A stretch of DNA of 64,000 nt, taken from Cololabis saira (Eukaryota > Chordata > Actinopteri > Beloniformes > Belonidae). Shown here piece after piece: positions 33,037 to 44,886 of the stretch. Every line of letters begins with the position of its first letter. Positions within the stretch are counted from its first letter, which is position 1. The position numbers and the translations under genes are program-made. A model generated the notes under the pieces. That model ran no database searches, was not told the origin of the DNA, and was given only the letters and a program-made list of their open reading frames with translations. The stretch lies in contig NC_084610.1 in assembly GCF_033807715.1 (NCBI RefSeq), forward strand, positions 5,642,769 through 5,706,768, written 5' to 3'.

Positions 33037-33560
33037 AGGCCTCGTTTACACGTAGCAAAAACGGTGTTTTTTTCATGAGTTTTGGCCGTTCGATTACATG
33101 AAAACGAAGCTCAAAGTCACCAAAAACGATCATTTCTGAAAACTCCGGCCAAAGTAGAGATTTGCAAAAACTCTGCTTGTAAACGGAGGGAAACGGACAT
33201 TTAGGCTTCAGAACGTCACATTATGCGACAGAAACGTCATGTGTGCGACCTGTGTTTACATATTTTCTTGTATTTTACCTGTTTTATATTCTAAAGTCAC
33301 ACTTAAAAGTAACTCCACTTCTCTGTCACTCCAAACCAAAGACTCTCGTTCATCTTGGAAGTAACTGGAAGTTACTCGTGTCATTTGTTGATGTTTTTTT
33401 CCAGGATTCTGATTGGCTAGCATGACTTTATCTTCTCGTTACACTGCCCCCTGCAGGTTTGGCTGCTCATAGCACCTTAACAGCGTATTTATGCGGGTTC
33501 GTGTAAATGATGGTATTTTTCAAAACGTAGAGGGGGACATATCCGTTGGCCTAAAAGGAG
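33037..33560. mobile_element. Decayed DNA-transposon-like repeat (GGCCTCGTTTACACG family)
   Basis: The left end reads AAGGCCTCGTTTACACGTAG and the right part contains TTCGTGTAAATGATGG ending near CGTTGGCC. That is a weak inverted relation typical of a high-copy fish repeat with a GTTTACACG terminus. The interior includes AAAACG-rich text. Borders are approximate, and no target duplication was determined. Confidence 0.45.
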
Positions 33561-33579
33561 TGCTGATGCAGCTTATTGA

Positions 33580-34350
33580 GGACTGTTGGAGTTGTGACCC
33601 TTGACTAGCAGACCAGAGTCATTGGAGCTCCCTCCAAACCTGTCTCTGTGAGAGTCTGGGCAAAGGTAGCTAGTCATTGGTTAGTGGTCTGGTTAGTGAG
33701 TCTGGAGGGGTCCAGGACAACCTGAAGGGTAGCTCTAGTGAGGAAGCTGGATGTTCTAGCCCAGTGTTTCCCAATCCTCGTCCTCTGGTCCCCCTGACCT
33801 GCATGTTTTAGATGTTTCCCTGCATCAACACACCTGATTCTAATCAATGGTCCTCATATGCCATCAATGGTTACACAACTCTGTTGGTGACACAGCTACT
33901 TGGATCACGGTGTCCTGAAGCAGAGTAGTATCTAAAACATGCGGGACAGGGGCCCCGAGGACCAGGGTTGGGAAACTGTTCAAGCCATTTCGAAGGCTCG
34001 CTGCTGATACCTAGACGATATTCTCTTCACCTTTTCCTTCGCTTCTTCACCCACTAGCAGCCTTTGGTATTGAGCAAAGGGGTGAAAAAAGCTGCTGCCT
34101 ACTACTTAGCTTAGCTTCATCCCCTTCAGGGCCAAGTACAATTAATGAGACAACAACCCATATTATCTTCAAAATAAGAATGACCAACTGAGTTTTATAG
34201 TTCCCTGTAAATGCTAAACAGCTAAAATTATTACACTTTTTTGCACTTAGTATTTTTATTTCTGCAGTTGGACATTTTAACGTGATGGTCAGTGGAGAAT
34301 TGACTTGCTTACAGTCGTTTACAGATAATTCTGCATAATCTGCTAAGCAC
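33580..34350. repeat. Old duplicated segment, copy A
   Basis: Blocks GTCATTGGTTAGTGGTCTGG (about 33674) and CATTTTAACGTGATGGTCAG (about 34272) recur in the same order, with divergence, in copy B at about 38330-38990. A hAT MITE (33762-33978) has inserted into this copy only. Confidence 0.4.
33762..33978. mobile_element. hAT-type MITE with 8-bp target duplication
   Basis: Inverted ends CAGTGTTTCCCAATCCT and AGGGTTGGGAAACTG bound 217 bp. The flanks are TTCTAGCC and TTCAAGCC (7 of 8 match), as expected for hAT. The interior has the block CCTGCATGTTTTAGATGT, CACACCTGATTC and CTAAAACATGCGGGACAGG, which recurs at about 36926, 42348 and 51978. Confidence 0.75.
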
Positions 34351-34379
34351 ACCTAAAATCACTCCTGAAGTATAATTTG

Positions 34380-35636
34380 TTAAGATGAACAACAATCTCA
34401 GCTCAAGTCTTTAAAACAACTGTTTCCATAGACACCAGGTTTAAAAGAAAAAAAACTGTGTTTGTGAATGGATGGATGAGAAATACTTATTGAGGTGCGA
34501 TTTAAAAGGTTCGATTTAAGTGTGGAACATAAAATTCCAGACAAATGTTCTTACAAGAGCTAGAAATCTGACGTCAAATGACTCCTTAAAAATCATTTGA
34601 CTAATTGGCAAATCATAAATGTTTGCTAAAGGTGCTCAGTAAACCAATAATTTGAAGCCTGTCCCGGCGATTTAATGTGCAAACAGATACACTTTTCTTG
34701 TCCTGGAAAGCTATAAAATCAACTCATAGCAAGTTCCTGGAGATAATAAAAAGGGAGCCAAGTCTTCCCTTGTCGTTTTACTGTGGCGCTGGGCATTGTG
34801 CCAAACTGTGTTTGCAATCTCTGGAAGGATATGAAGATCTTAAATCTCCACCCATTAAAACTTCACTCGAGATTCTCGGCTTTTTTTCACAACCAGTTGT
34901 AAAGAACAAATATCACTTGTGTCGAGGAGATCTGATCGACTTGGAAGCTCTTTTTTTTTTTCTTTATTGCTGAGATGCTCGCTTTGCGATGCCCTCAAAG
35001 GGCTAATCCCACTCTCCGAGGAGAGAGGTAGGTATTGGCTTTGATGATAGAAATGGATTAAACAGATTACATTAAAGGCCAGTCTAATTGAACCAATCTA
35101 TCCTGATTCTGCCGCTGTAAGATAAATGATGAGAGAGCCAGATAGGATATATAGGTCATGTATTTGTGTGTCTGGCTCAGGGTTTCTCTGTGGACATTTA
35201 CGGGCTCGCCTGAAAAATACAGCGAGACCAGCGCTTTTCGTCGAGTTGAGAGAAGTCCAGAAATGTGTACAGCTCTTTTCATGTCTGTGTTTCTCCTTTT
35301 TATTGACGGATTATTTGAATTTATTTCTGCCAATGAAGGAAAAAGTTCAAATTTTCCTTTCGCCAATAGCTAATGTAACTGTTCAAATGTTGGTTTTTAG
35401 GTCTGGTTTCTCTTTCTTCCTCCAAGCTCAACATTACTCAACTATAGTTATATTTTCCTTAACTATTTCCAAGTCAAGTTTTCTCTAGACATATTTTTTT
35501 TTGTCAATTAAAAGAAAAAGAAGAATTTTCTGGCAGGGGGACTGCCAATGGAAATTAGCCTTTTGGCTACAATTGGGTGCATTTACATTTTTAAAATGTT
35601 CATTAATGTACATTGTCCCTCTATAACAGGGGTCGG
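34380..35636. other. Low-copy intergenic stretch, candidate regulatory sequence
   Basis: No gene was seen. 34640-34960 and 34970-35200 are balanced in composition, repeat-free and contain homeobox-like cores (GGGCTAATCCC, GGATTAAACAGATTAC). Comparison with other fish would be needed to call them conserved. Confidence 0.35.
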
Positions 35637-35709
35637 CAACCCGCGGCTCTAGAGCCTCATGCGGCTCTTTAGCGCCGCCCTAGTGGCTCCTGGAGCCTTT
35701 TCAATAATG

Positions 35710-36375
35710 TTTCACCTTTTTTTCCCCTTTTTCTTCTTTTTTGCTTCTTTTTTTCTTCCTTTTTTCTCTTTCTTTCTCTTTCTTTTCTCTTTTTTTTCTC
35801 TTTTTTTCTTTCTTTTCTTGTTTTTTTTGCTTTTTTCTTCTTTTTTTCCTTTTTTCCCTTTTTTCTTCTTTTTTTCTTCCTTTTTTTCTCTTTCTTTGTC
35901 TTCCTTTTCTCTTTTTTTCTCTTTTTTTCTTTCTTTTCTTGTTTTTTTTGCTTTTTTCTTCTTTTTTTCCTTTTTTCCCTTTTTTCTTCTTTTTTTCTTC
36001 CTTTTTTTCTCTTTCTTTGTCTTCCTTTTCTCTTTTTTTCTCTTTTTTTCTTTCTTTTCTTGTTTTTTTTGCTTTTTTCTTCTTTTTTTTCCTTTTTTCC
36101 CTTTTTTCTTCTTTTTTTCTTCCTTTTTTTCTCTTTCTTTGTCTTCCTTTTCTCTTTTTTTCTCTTTTTTTCCTTTTTTTCTTTCTTTTCTTGTTTTTTT
36201 TTGCTTTTTTCTTCTTTTTTCCTTTTTTCCCTTTTTTCTTCTTTTTTTCTTCCTTTTTTTCTCTTTCTTTGTCTTTCTTTTCTCTTTTTTCTCTTTTTTT
36301 TCTTTCTTTTCTTGTTTTTTTTCTTTTTTCTTCTTTCTTTTATTTTTCCACTTTTTTTTCTTCCTTTTTCCTTTC
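35710..36375. repeat. Polypyrimidine minisatellite, about 121-bp period
   Basis: The landmark TTTCTTTTCTTG recurs with its G at 35820, 35941, 36062, 36193 and 36314, that is at steps of 121, 121, 131 and 121 bases, inside an otherwise T and C sequence. The 131 step has one extra short T/C block. Long frames rich in Phe on one strand and Lys/Glu/Arg on the other are by-products. Confidence 0.9.
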
Positions 36376-36379
36376 CTTT

Positions 36380-36525
36380 TTAATCTCGACATTTCGACTT
36401 TTTTCTCAACATTTCGACTTTTTTCTCGAGATTGTACTTCAACATTAATCTCAACATTTTGACTTTTTTCTCTAAATTTTGACTTTTTTCTCCACATTTT
36501 GACTTTTTTTTCCGACATTTCTCCT
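36380..36525. repeat. Short tandem array of GACTTTTTTCTC-type units
   Basis: About six imperfect copies of a roughly 22-24-base unit containing ACATTTCGACTTTTTTCTC, between the polypyrimidine array and the right end of the hAT element. Confidence 0.7.
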
Positions 36526-36925
36526 TTCACCATTTGTCTTCATTCTAAGGCTTATACAAGACTTTTCATTTTTTGCGGCTCCAGACATATTCGTTTTTTG
36601 TGTTTTTGGTCCAATATGGCTCTTTCAACATTTTGGGTTGCCGACCCCTGATCTATAACAAATAAATGCTATGCTATGCTATGAAATTTAACCACTCTAG
36701 GCCAAATGATGGTAGTATGTTACAAGGAAGTTCACGTGCCAGTCCCTGGTGTAAGACACATAAAAGTGCATGGTAAAATGCCCCCCCAATACTATTCCAC
36801 TGGGCACATTCTGTAAAGATGTGAAGATGAAGCATTGGTACGTGTCTTCAGGTTGTTCACACATAAAGACTGAGTAATGACAGGCGACCATTGACTTCTC
36901 ACCAGCCTGTGAGGTCCAGCTCAAT

Positions 36926-37127
36926 CAGGTCCTGGAGGACAGGTGCTTGTTTTAGATGTCTCCTTCCATCAACTCACCTGATTCAAATTAATGGATCATT
37001 AGCTTGTCGTCAAGGTCTGGACAAGTCTGTTAAAGACACAGCCATTTGTATCAGGGTGTGTTAAAGAAGGTAAACATCTAAAACATGCGGGACACTGACC
37101 CCTGAGAACCAGGTCTGCCCTCCCCTA
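36926..37127. mobile_element. Degenerate hAT MITE, same family as 33762-33978
   Basis: Shared interior blocks: GCTTGTTTTAGATGTCTCC, TCACCTGATTCAAATTAATGG and CATCTAAAACATGCGGGACA. The terminal repeats are too worn to read a target duplication. Confidence 0.6.
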
Positions 37128-37333
37128 AGCTTAATGGTACATTTGGGAGATTCTGTCAAAATCATTCACATAGTCTGTATACGAATATCTAGACAAACCT
37201 CCTCTGATGTCCGCCATGTGTTTTGTGAAAGGTTGCTTTTGAAGCCTCTTTCTCCATTTGTCCAGGGTGGTGCCAGGTTGCAAATGGGCAGAACAAGCAC
37301 CCGGCTGGAACACCTTAGCCTGGCTGTTTTAGG

Positions 37334-38056
37334 TAGGGTTGCCACCTTTCAGAAATAGAAATAAGGGACGCCCCGATTTCAGCAGCACAGGCGCCAAAAA
37401 AAAGTGACATCCCCAAAACTTCTAAACTGCATAGAGATGTATTTATTTTATATCAAAAAACAAAATGCTTTGATTTAAAGTTTAAAGTGCTTTAATACCA
37501 TTGAACTTGCATGATTGTACAGACAGCCAACCATTTACCAACTGAAATATCCTCCTATGATATGTATGTCCACATCAGCCCAGATGTAGAATATATCTAC
37601 AGGTGAAGAATATGGTGTAAAAGTTAATTTATTTCAATAATTCAACTTAAAAGGTGAAACTAATATATTACATAGATTTATTACATGCAAAGCCTTTATT
37701 TGTTATCATTTTGATGATTGAATTGTTTATTGATTTCATAAAATATTCAATTTTTTTTAGATTTTTTATTTGGGGTTTCATAAACTGTGAGCCATAATCA
37801 TCAAAATTATAACAAATAAAGGCTTGAAATATCTCACCTTGAATGTAGTGGGAAATAATATATTTGTTTCACCTTTAGTGGAATTTACTAAGAATTAAGT
37901 TTTGCAATGTATTCAAATTTTCCAACCTCCACCTGTATATTATGACATCAATAAATAAGAGTATAATATGTGTCCGTATTGGTTCAATACGGAACGCAAC
38001 TTTTAATTCCCAATTACGTAACAATTCCGTATTTCAAGGGACGGGTGGCAAGCCTA
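37334..38056. mobile_element. hAT-type non-autonomous element with perfect 8-bp TSD
   Basis: The left end TAGGGTTGCCACC and right end GGGTGGCAAGCCTA are inverted with one mismatch region. The flanks are exactly GTTTTAGG on both sides (37326-37333 and 38057-38064). It is 723 bp, AT-rich inside, with a CCGTATTGGTTCAATACGGA palindromic block near the right end. No coding capacity. Confidence 0.85.
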
Positions 38057-38064
38057 GTTTTAGG

Positions 38065-41000
38065 GTGGCTTGATTAGCCTGTACTAACCTGGGTTAGGTG
38101 ATGCTGAATGATATTACATTATGTTCATTCTGATAAAATCTGTCCTTTCAAATGTCAATTTTTGCTACTGAAATGGCATCTGCTGAGCTGCCAGCACAGA
38201 AACTGGGAGCTTTACTGGGACCCAGCATTGTTTGGCCTATACTGCTGACGGTGCTACACTGAATGAACCCGTGCTGCTGGAAAGCGTAGGCCTGCTAATC
38301 AGGGCTGAGCCACTAGAGGCCCCGAGTGGACCTCGGCTATTTCTCCCTTCAGCTCTGGCCGTGCTCCTTAGAGCTGTCGTTGGCTAGTGGTCCGGTTAGT
38401 CAATTTGGAAGGTTCCTGAAAATGATCTGGGTAAAAAATGGCTCAAATGGAGGACCTAGCTGCTGCAGGAGGTAGACGCCAGCGAGCTGTGGGCAGTCTG
38501 GCTCGTGTTAGCCCTGACTAACAGCCTTCAGCTGGGGGATGTTTGGTCTGCCTCCAAACGCTTCCAGGACAACCCAAAACTGGTGACAGGGATCTCTCAG
38601 TACAATGCACAGAACTACAAAGCATTTCATCTTAAAATAAAACTGACTACGTTTTGTTAAATATTTATTCACAGCTCAGAAGTCATGTCAAAAGACTACA
38701 AGGTGCTTTGTAGCTAAAGTGATGACAGGTAGCCCTTGGCTATTGCTGCTGTCAATTCAAGGACAATACCCAAGTTATACATAAATGTGTTGCTTCATAT
38801 CATTCTACCTGATGTGGTAATAAAAAAATCCTCTAAATAGCTGTCATGGATTTGAAATCTAGCTACAGTATGGACACTGATTGTTTTTTAACCGGACTGT
38901 ATGTGGTTGTGTACTTCTACAAAGTTGCACATTTTAACACGGAGGTCAGTTGACAACTACTGACCACCAGGGGTGAGTCTACATCATACTTAGCCTAAGG
39001 GGACCACGATATTGCCCCTTGTGAATTACATTTGAGTAAAATAACCCTCATTCAGTGTTTACTTCCTATTCTTCATTGAAATGCATGACAGTGGACCAAA
39101 CATTGCAATGATTTTATATCACATGTAGTGGGACAAAGTGGTGTTACAAGGCTGGACTGCCACCCCCAACCCCTCAGCAGGTGAAGCAGTAGCTCTCCTC
39201 CAACGAAGGATGCTTCAAAGAGGGCAAATTATGAGAGCTTATGTAAGAGCGGTCAACACATCAGAAGTCAATTCTGCTCTGATACTTTCTGGTTCATCTA
39301 GCTTTCTCTGTGGAAAACCTGTTTTATTTAACTTTCAGATGATTACCACTGCGTATGTGTGTGTGTGCATGTGTGTACCTGTCCTTTCAGGCAGGGTTGT
39401 TATTGACGGCGTCTAGGTTGTGTCGACGGGTTTCGGTGACCTTTCCCTCCAACCTTGTTATCAACGTGAACTCGTTAAGCCCGACTGTTTAATTAGCAGA
39501 GCAATGGCAATCAGGGAGGAGTCGGGACCTCTGTGGTCATAGACACGGATCAATGGTCTTCAGGGAGCCTTTGCACTCAGCAAAAGGAGACCTTTAAACT
39601 TTCTGTGTGTGCATGCTGTGTGCTAATGCATACTTACGCTTGCATGCAATTACTCACTAACCTTTTCTACATTAGCTTTACTCTTCAGCTGTTTGATTGT
39701 GTTCGGGTATTTAGACAATAAATACATACAAGTAAAGTTTTGAAGTATTTATTAACCGATATTCACATGAAAATGTCCATCTGTGGACATTATAGAGCCT
39801 GTATGCAGCAAGTTGCTGCTTGCTGAATTTTTAGAACTATAACTACTTGGTTAGCTTTAGGCATCAAATCTAGTAGTTTAGATTTAGGAAAGCCTGGTAT
39901 TTTGATATATATAAAAAAATCCCTAATTTGCCATGATTACTATGGTGTTGTGTCCTCTAATTGCAATTCCCAGCCTGTCATTTGTCCTCAGGCACGACAT
40001 TGAACCTCACATAGCCCCCCACTATGCTCATTAGAGTATGACGGTCAAAACAGTTGTACTCTATGTGAAGCTTATATATCAGTAGAGCAGCTAAAGTAGA
40101 TTGATGCTATAATAAGTTCTGGAAAATATCGCAACAGCACTCATTTGCATATGTGAGAATAATCCCAGACTGATGGGATCCCTCCCATAATGCACTGGAT
40201 AAGAGCCAAGCTTTGTTAGAGGTTAGTTTTTTTCCTTCCTACTGTCGCCATGTGCTTGCTCAGGGTAGGAGAATGGACTGAGGTGAAGATTTGATGCAAG
40301 TGGTTGGTTTCATTTGCTAGGGAGCTTTTTTTCCTTTTTCTTTTTTAATTGGTATCACATGCATACAATTATAAAAATGTTTCCAGCTAATGGTGGCCGT
40401 GTTCCTCTGGCCACCGTTAGCTGCCAAATAATATCTTCTCCAAAATCCTTCCCACAATAACTGCCAGAAGCACCACTCTGAGACTAATAATTCACTTTTA
40501 TTGGAAGCTGAGTGCAGTAGCAACCTGATAAAACAACCCTGGTTGACACTGAAGAGTGTGTGTAAACACGTGCGAGTTGAAACTCGGATACACAAACACT
40601 GAGGCGAAGAAGTGCGGGGCAGGTGCCAACAGCCGCTGCACCTGCTGATATCCAAGTGAAAGTGAGAGGCATAAAAAAGGAGCTGAACACTCAGGTCTGT
40701 TGATCTATTTTTACCGCAGAGCAGGGGGCAGAGGGGGAGGCAGACAGAGAGAGCTTCCTGCATAATGCATGGCCCTGTAGAGCAGCAGTGGCTTTTACAC
40801 TGCACTCTCTCATCAGGCTTCCAGGTGTCTGCGCTGTCTGTCAAACTGGCATCATATAGGAGAGTCAGCTGCTCGCTCTTGTTGATCCGTCAGAGAACGC
40901 AAGACCACCAGCCGATCCAGCTGCTTGTTCTGTCGCTACACACAACATCTCGCCTGTAGATTCATTCAAAAGTATCTCTGAGGAGTGAGCAAATAAAAGG

Positions 41001-42347
41001 AGGAAGTGGGACCAGGTGAAGATCCGGTCACACTACTGTGACTTCTTCCAGGGGACAGCATTTAAAAACCTTTTTTTCTTTTATAGGCATGGCTTTAGAG
41101 GGTTTGGTTGCACATTAGCCTCTTCATTGGACATCAGGGAGTCATCCCACACTCATTCAATGCATTGCACTGACCCCAATTTCCTTTTAAAGTGACTTTT
41201 TGGTGGCTGAAAATTTAAATTTATTGCATCCATGCAAGCGGACACGCTTACAACGGAATATGAATGTATTAAAAAGGACCAGCCACTCTAACTCTGCAGC
41301 TACATCCATGCATGTCCCTGTGTGACCTAAAATACAGCTTTGGACGAGGAGCCAAGCTCTGCAGAATACAAGAGACGAAACCTCTTCACCACTTGGCAAC
41401 CATTTGTTTTGCTTTCTGAAGCCAATGCAGAGGTGCAGTTCCTCAAATGACCACTAGAAGATGCCTCCAAAAGAGACTCCCATCCTGAACTGTCCAGCTT
41501 TTTAGCAGAAATATAACCATCCATTATTGCTTAAAAAGTAAAAAACATCACAATTTCAGCACAATTAACGATATATATTTTTTCTCTTTCTTTCTTTTCT
41601 TTTTTTTCAATCATTAAAACTTTATGATTCTGTCAAAAGAAAAATAAATACACATGAAGGAAACATATAGTTTAACTTTCGCATGGTCATGCAAATATTC
41701 ACATGAATGAAAATATCACTTTACACGCCCTTAGACGTAAATAATTTGAATAAAAATAATAATTATCAGACAGTTCTTTAATAATTTGGTTATGAAAAGG
41801 TTCACTTAATTCAGGACTAATCCAAACTTTTTTTCTCTTTGTTTTTTTTTTTTTTGCCGGGCACACCATGAAAGGAAATGTTGAAAGATAAAAGCGACTG
41901 TGAGGGTTATGGCCAAACTGCCAGCTTGTGTCACCAATTAATTTGTTGTTTTCGGAGGACTGAATGCAGAAGACTAGGGCAGTAGAAGTTCAAAACGAAC
42001 AGTGATGTTTGGCAGGAATCTAAAAAATAAGTGAATAAAAAAATAAAAACCAAAACCTCCACTTCTGGAAAACAAGCTAAATTCAGACCAGAAAAACCAG
42101 ACAGCCAGGGAGCTTTGAAGGCATGTTCATAATTATTACCCTGTTGTTGCAAGCTCTTCATATCTTCACTTTTCTGACGGCCTGTGTAACATTTGTTTCC
42201 AGAATTGCCTGGTATTTATTTGAGTCCATTCTTTCTTTCCCTGACCAGTAAATTTCCTTTGTACCATTGGTTTCAGCACAAGCCCAAACCCTTGACGATT
42301 GCTGGGAGGAAACAATCACACAGACCTATCAAAGGTTAGGTTTAGGC
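38065..42347. other. Intergenic stretch, no gene seen
   Basis: It contains copy B of an old duplicated segment (about 38330-38990, see 33580-34350) and scattered simple T tracts. No splice-supported exon, RNA gene or complete transposon was recognised. A 175-codon minus-strand frame at 40317-40844 is of unremarkable composition and not called. Confidence 0.4.
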
Positions 42348-42495
42348 CAGGGATGTTTCTTTGCTTCAGCACAACTGGTTCAGATTCATGGACCATTGAC
42401 AAGCTGATGTTTGAACCAGTCTAGTGTGTTTGAGTAGGGAAACATCTGAAACATGCAGGACGGCGGCCCTCAAGGACAAGAACTGGGCACCCCTG
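42348..42495. mobile_element. Short hAT MITE, same family as 33762-33978
   Basis: Ends CAGGGATG and CACCCCTG; flanks GTTTAGGC and GTTCTGGC (6 of 8). The interior keeps AAACATCTGAAACATGCAGGA. 148 bp. Confidence 0.6.
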
Positions 42496-42566
42496 GTTCT
42501 GGCATTTGAGGCGAACCTTTTCAGGTAAGGAAAACATTTTTTTTTTTTTTTTAAGATATTTTATTT

Positions 42567-42570
<4 letters not shown>

Positions 42571-42628
<58 letters not shown>
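42571..42628. repeat. (AT)n microsatellite
   Basis: About 29 AT units preceded by a 20-base T tract. Confidence 0.9.
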
Positions 42629-42635
<7 letters not shown>

Positions 42636-42644
42636 GTTATAAAT

Positions 42645-42720
42645 AAAATTAAAGCTGCAAGCAGCGATGAACGGGCCCTCGCACTCATGGCCAACGCCCC
42701 TCCTTCCAGCCCCCCCCAAA
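42645..42720 (+). mobile_element. Terminal fragment of the GGGCCCTCGCAC repeat family
   Basis: Contains AAAGCTGCAAGCAGCGATGA followed by ACGGGCCCTCGCACTCATGG. From general knowledge this is a frequent start of a high-copy teleost repeat whose other end resembles 46987-47150. Here only about 75 bp is recognisable. Confidence 0.5.
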
Positions 42721-43863
42721 AAGAGAATATTAAAAATACGATAAATGTAAAAAAAAAATATAATTAAACAAGATTTATCTTCTCATTACAAGCAAAAAAA
42801 TCTTGTTCCACTGGCAGATTTTTCTACTTATTTTAAGTGAAAACAGGTGAACAGGTGAAACAGATGAAAATGGTGTTTTTTTTTTTCCAGTTATGAGTCT
42901 TGTTTTAAGTGTAATGAGGTTTTTTTTACTAAAATGAGACATTTTCACTAGAAATAAGACAAATATTTTTGTTAAGATTTTGAGTTTTTGCAGTGATCCA
43001 TGTTACTTATCCTGTGAAGGACAGAGTCATATTGATAAGTTCAGAAAACAGTTTTTTATTGTTGTGTTTTGATGTATTTGATCTAAGCCCAGTGGATATT
43101 TAAAGCTTACAGAAGGCTGCATTTAACTGCTGCTATGTCATTCCTGCAGTATTTCTGCAGGTGTTTTGGTCCCTGCTATTATTTGTAATATATTATAATA
43201 TTTGTAATCAGAACAAATTATCTGTCCCCATATGATAAAATCCACCATCCCCCCTGATTTTTTTTTACAACTCGAGTACTGGCTGCGGTTCTGTTTAAAG
43301 CCGGGCAGACACTGTGCCATTGCCGGCTCGTTTGGACCAATTTTCCTCTTGTTTCAATCATTAATATGTGTGCAGACAAGGTAAAAAAAAAAAAAAAAGA
43401 AAACTCAAACTCTTTCAGTTCACTGTGTTTTCTAGTAGTTCTTCTAGTTTTCTATTGTTACTTTTAAGTTTACTGTTCCCTTTGTGGTTTTACTGGTTGT
43501 AAAGCATGTAGCTTTAATTATCACCCAATTCTGTGTTTCACCTTGTTAGTCAACTTCACTCCAACTCATTACCACCAATTTTACACTTATTTTTGGAATG
43601 AATGGTCAATAGACCTCATTTACATAAAATCATAGCTCATTTTTGAGATAGATTAAGATAAGCCGAAATTCTGAATTTTTTTGACTATAGTTAAACTCAG
43701 AGGCATATAAATTGATGGATTATCACAGACGGGTATATGTGAAAATGAAATGAAATCATTTAAAATGTTTGGACCACCACCCAGCACCAGCCAGTGGTTG
43801 GTGGGTCAAATTGAATATCACAGGAGGGGAGAAATTGAATAAAATATCCATAATTCAATGCAA
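42721..43863. other. Intergenic AT-rich stretch, nothing recognised
   Basis: A-rich and T-rich tracts; no gene or element with definable ends. Confidence 0.4.
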
Positions 43864-43871
43864 GTAGTGAT

Positions 43872-44618
43872 CAGAGGTGGGTAGTAACGAGTTACATTTA
43901 CTCCGTTACATTTACTTGAGTAAGTTTTGGGAAATTTTGTACTTTTAGGAGTAGTTTTGGATAACTGTACTTTTTACTTGAGTAGATTTGTGAAGGACAA
44001 ACTGTTCCTCTTACTCCGCTACATTAGGCTACGTTGAGCTGTTACTTTTCTTTTATCCTTTTTATCCGTGTACGCGTCAATCTCATGACATCACTGAGTG
44101 ATTCTTTGGGAAAAAGGTTTGTTTTTGCATGTTTTGTCACATTTACACGGACTCAAACACACACAGAGTTTCTATGAGTTCATGTTTGTTCTAGTTCTGC
44201 TGGTTAAAAAAGAAAAGTACAAAGGCTTGAAATTTTGTGCTACTGGTGCTTAATTTATTTTTTTATTCTGTTATTTTATTATTTATTAAAGTTCTTGAAT
44301 TTACTTTACGCTTATTTTAATTTAAGCTATTTTTCATTTTTTTATTAATTTTAATTTATTTTATTATTTTATTGATTTTAATTTGCCTGAAGGTGATTAT
44401 TTTGTACTTTTGTCTTTTTGAATGGGTGTGTTAAAAAAATAAATCAGACGTTACTCAACAGTTACTCAGTACTTGAGTAGTTTTTTCACCAAGTACTTTT
44501 TTTACTTTTACTCAAGTAATTATTTGGATGACTACTTTTTACTTCTACTTGAGTCATATTATTCTGAAGTAACAGTACTTTTACTTGAGTACAATTTTTG
44601 GCTACTCTACCAGCTCTG
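43872..44618. mobile_element. hAT-type non-autonomous element with perfect 8-bp TSD
   Basis: Starts CAGAGGTGGGTAGTAACGAG and ends CTACCAGCTCTG. The flanks are exactly GTAGTGAT on both sides (43864-43871 and 44619-44626). The interior is dominated by TACTTGAGTA/ACTCAAGTA-like motifs near both ends, giving long sub-terminal inverted repeats. 747 bp, no transposase. Confidence 0.88.
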
Positions 44619-44819
44619 GTAGTGATCATCAATTTTATTTGAAATGAGTGTAACAGAGGCAGTTATATGGATGAAAATCATATTTTTGATATAAAAGAAA
44701 AGTGAATATGGGTCAATTTGATCAAAAGACCACAGAAGGGTTATCTATTAACATTTCAACATAATCAACTCATCCAAGAGATATTCAGAAGAGCTTCTCT
44801 TCTGCAAATGGTACAGTAG

Positions 44820-44886
44820 ATGAGCTGCCATACAAAGGAATTTCCCTTTGGGGATTAATAAAGTAATTCTTATTCTTATTCTTAAA
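44820..44886 (+). mobile_element. LINE 3' tail, (TTATTC)n
   Basis: GGAATTTCCCTTTGGGGATT followed by AATAAAG and TTCTTATTCTTATTC is a LINE-type 3' terminus; only the tail is recognised. Confidence 0.6.

Larger units (their letters stand above)
35637..36650. mobile_element. hAT-type element carrying a polypyrimidine minisatellite
   Basis: Perfect 16-bp ends CAGGGGTCGGCAACCC and GGGTTGCCGACCCCTG bound 1014 bp. The 8-bp flanks are CTCTATAA (35629-35636) and ATCTATAA (36651-36658), 7 of 8 identical. The outer parts are GC-rich (GCGGCTCTAGAGCC, GCGGCTCCAG); the interior is almost entirely a T/C-rich array. No transposase. The flanking TSD and TIR show that the array sits within one mobile unit. 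Confidence 0.85.

Noticed and set aside
35659..36533. Open frames of about 270 codons on both strands, Phe-rich on plus and Lys/Glu/Arg-rich on minus
   Set aside because: They are translations of the polypyrimidine minisatellite inside a hAT element; no domain, and both strands are open for the same compositional reason.
40317..40844. 175-codon minus-strand frame
   Set aside because: Cys/Ser/Leu-rich without recognisable motif; open by chance as far as can be seen.
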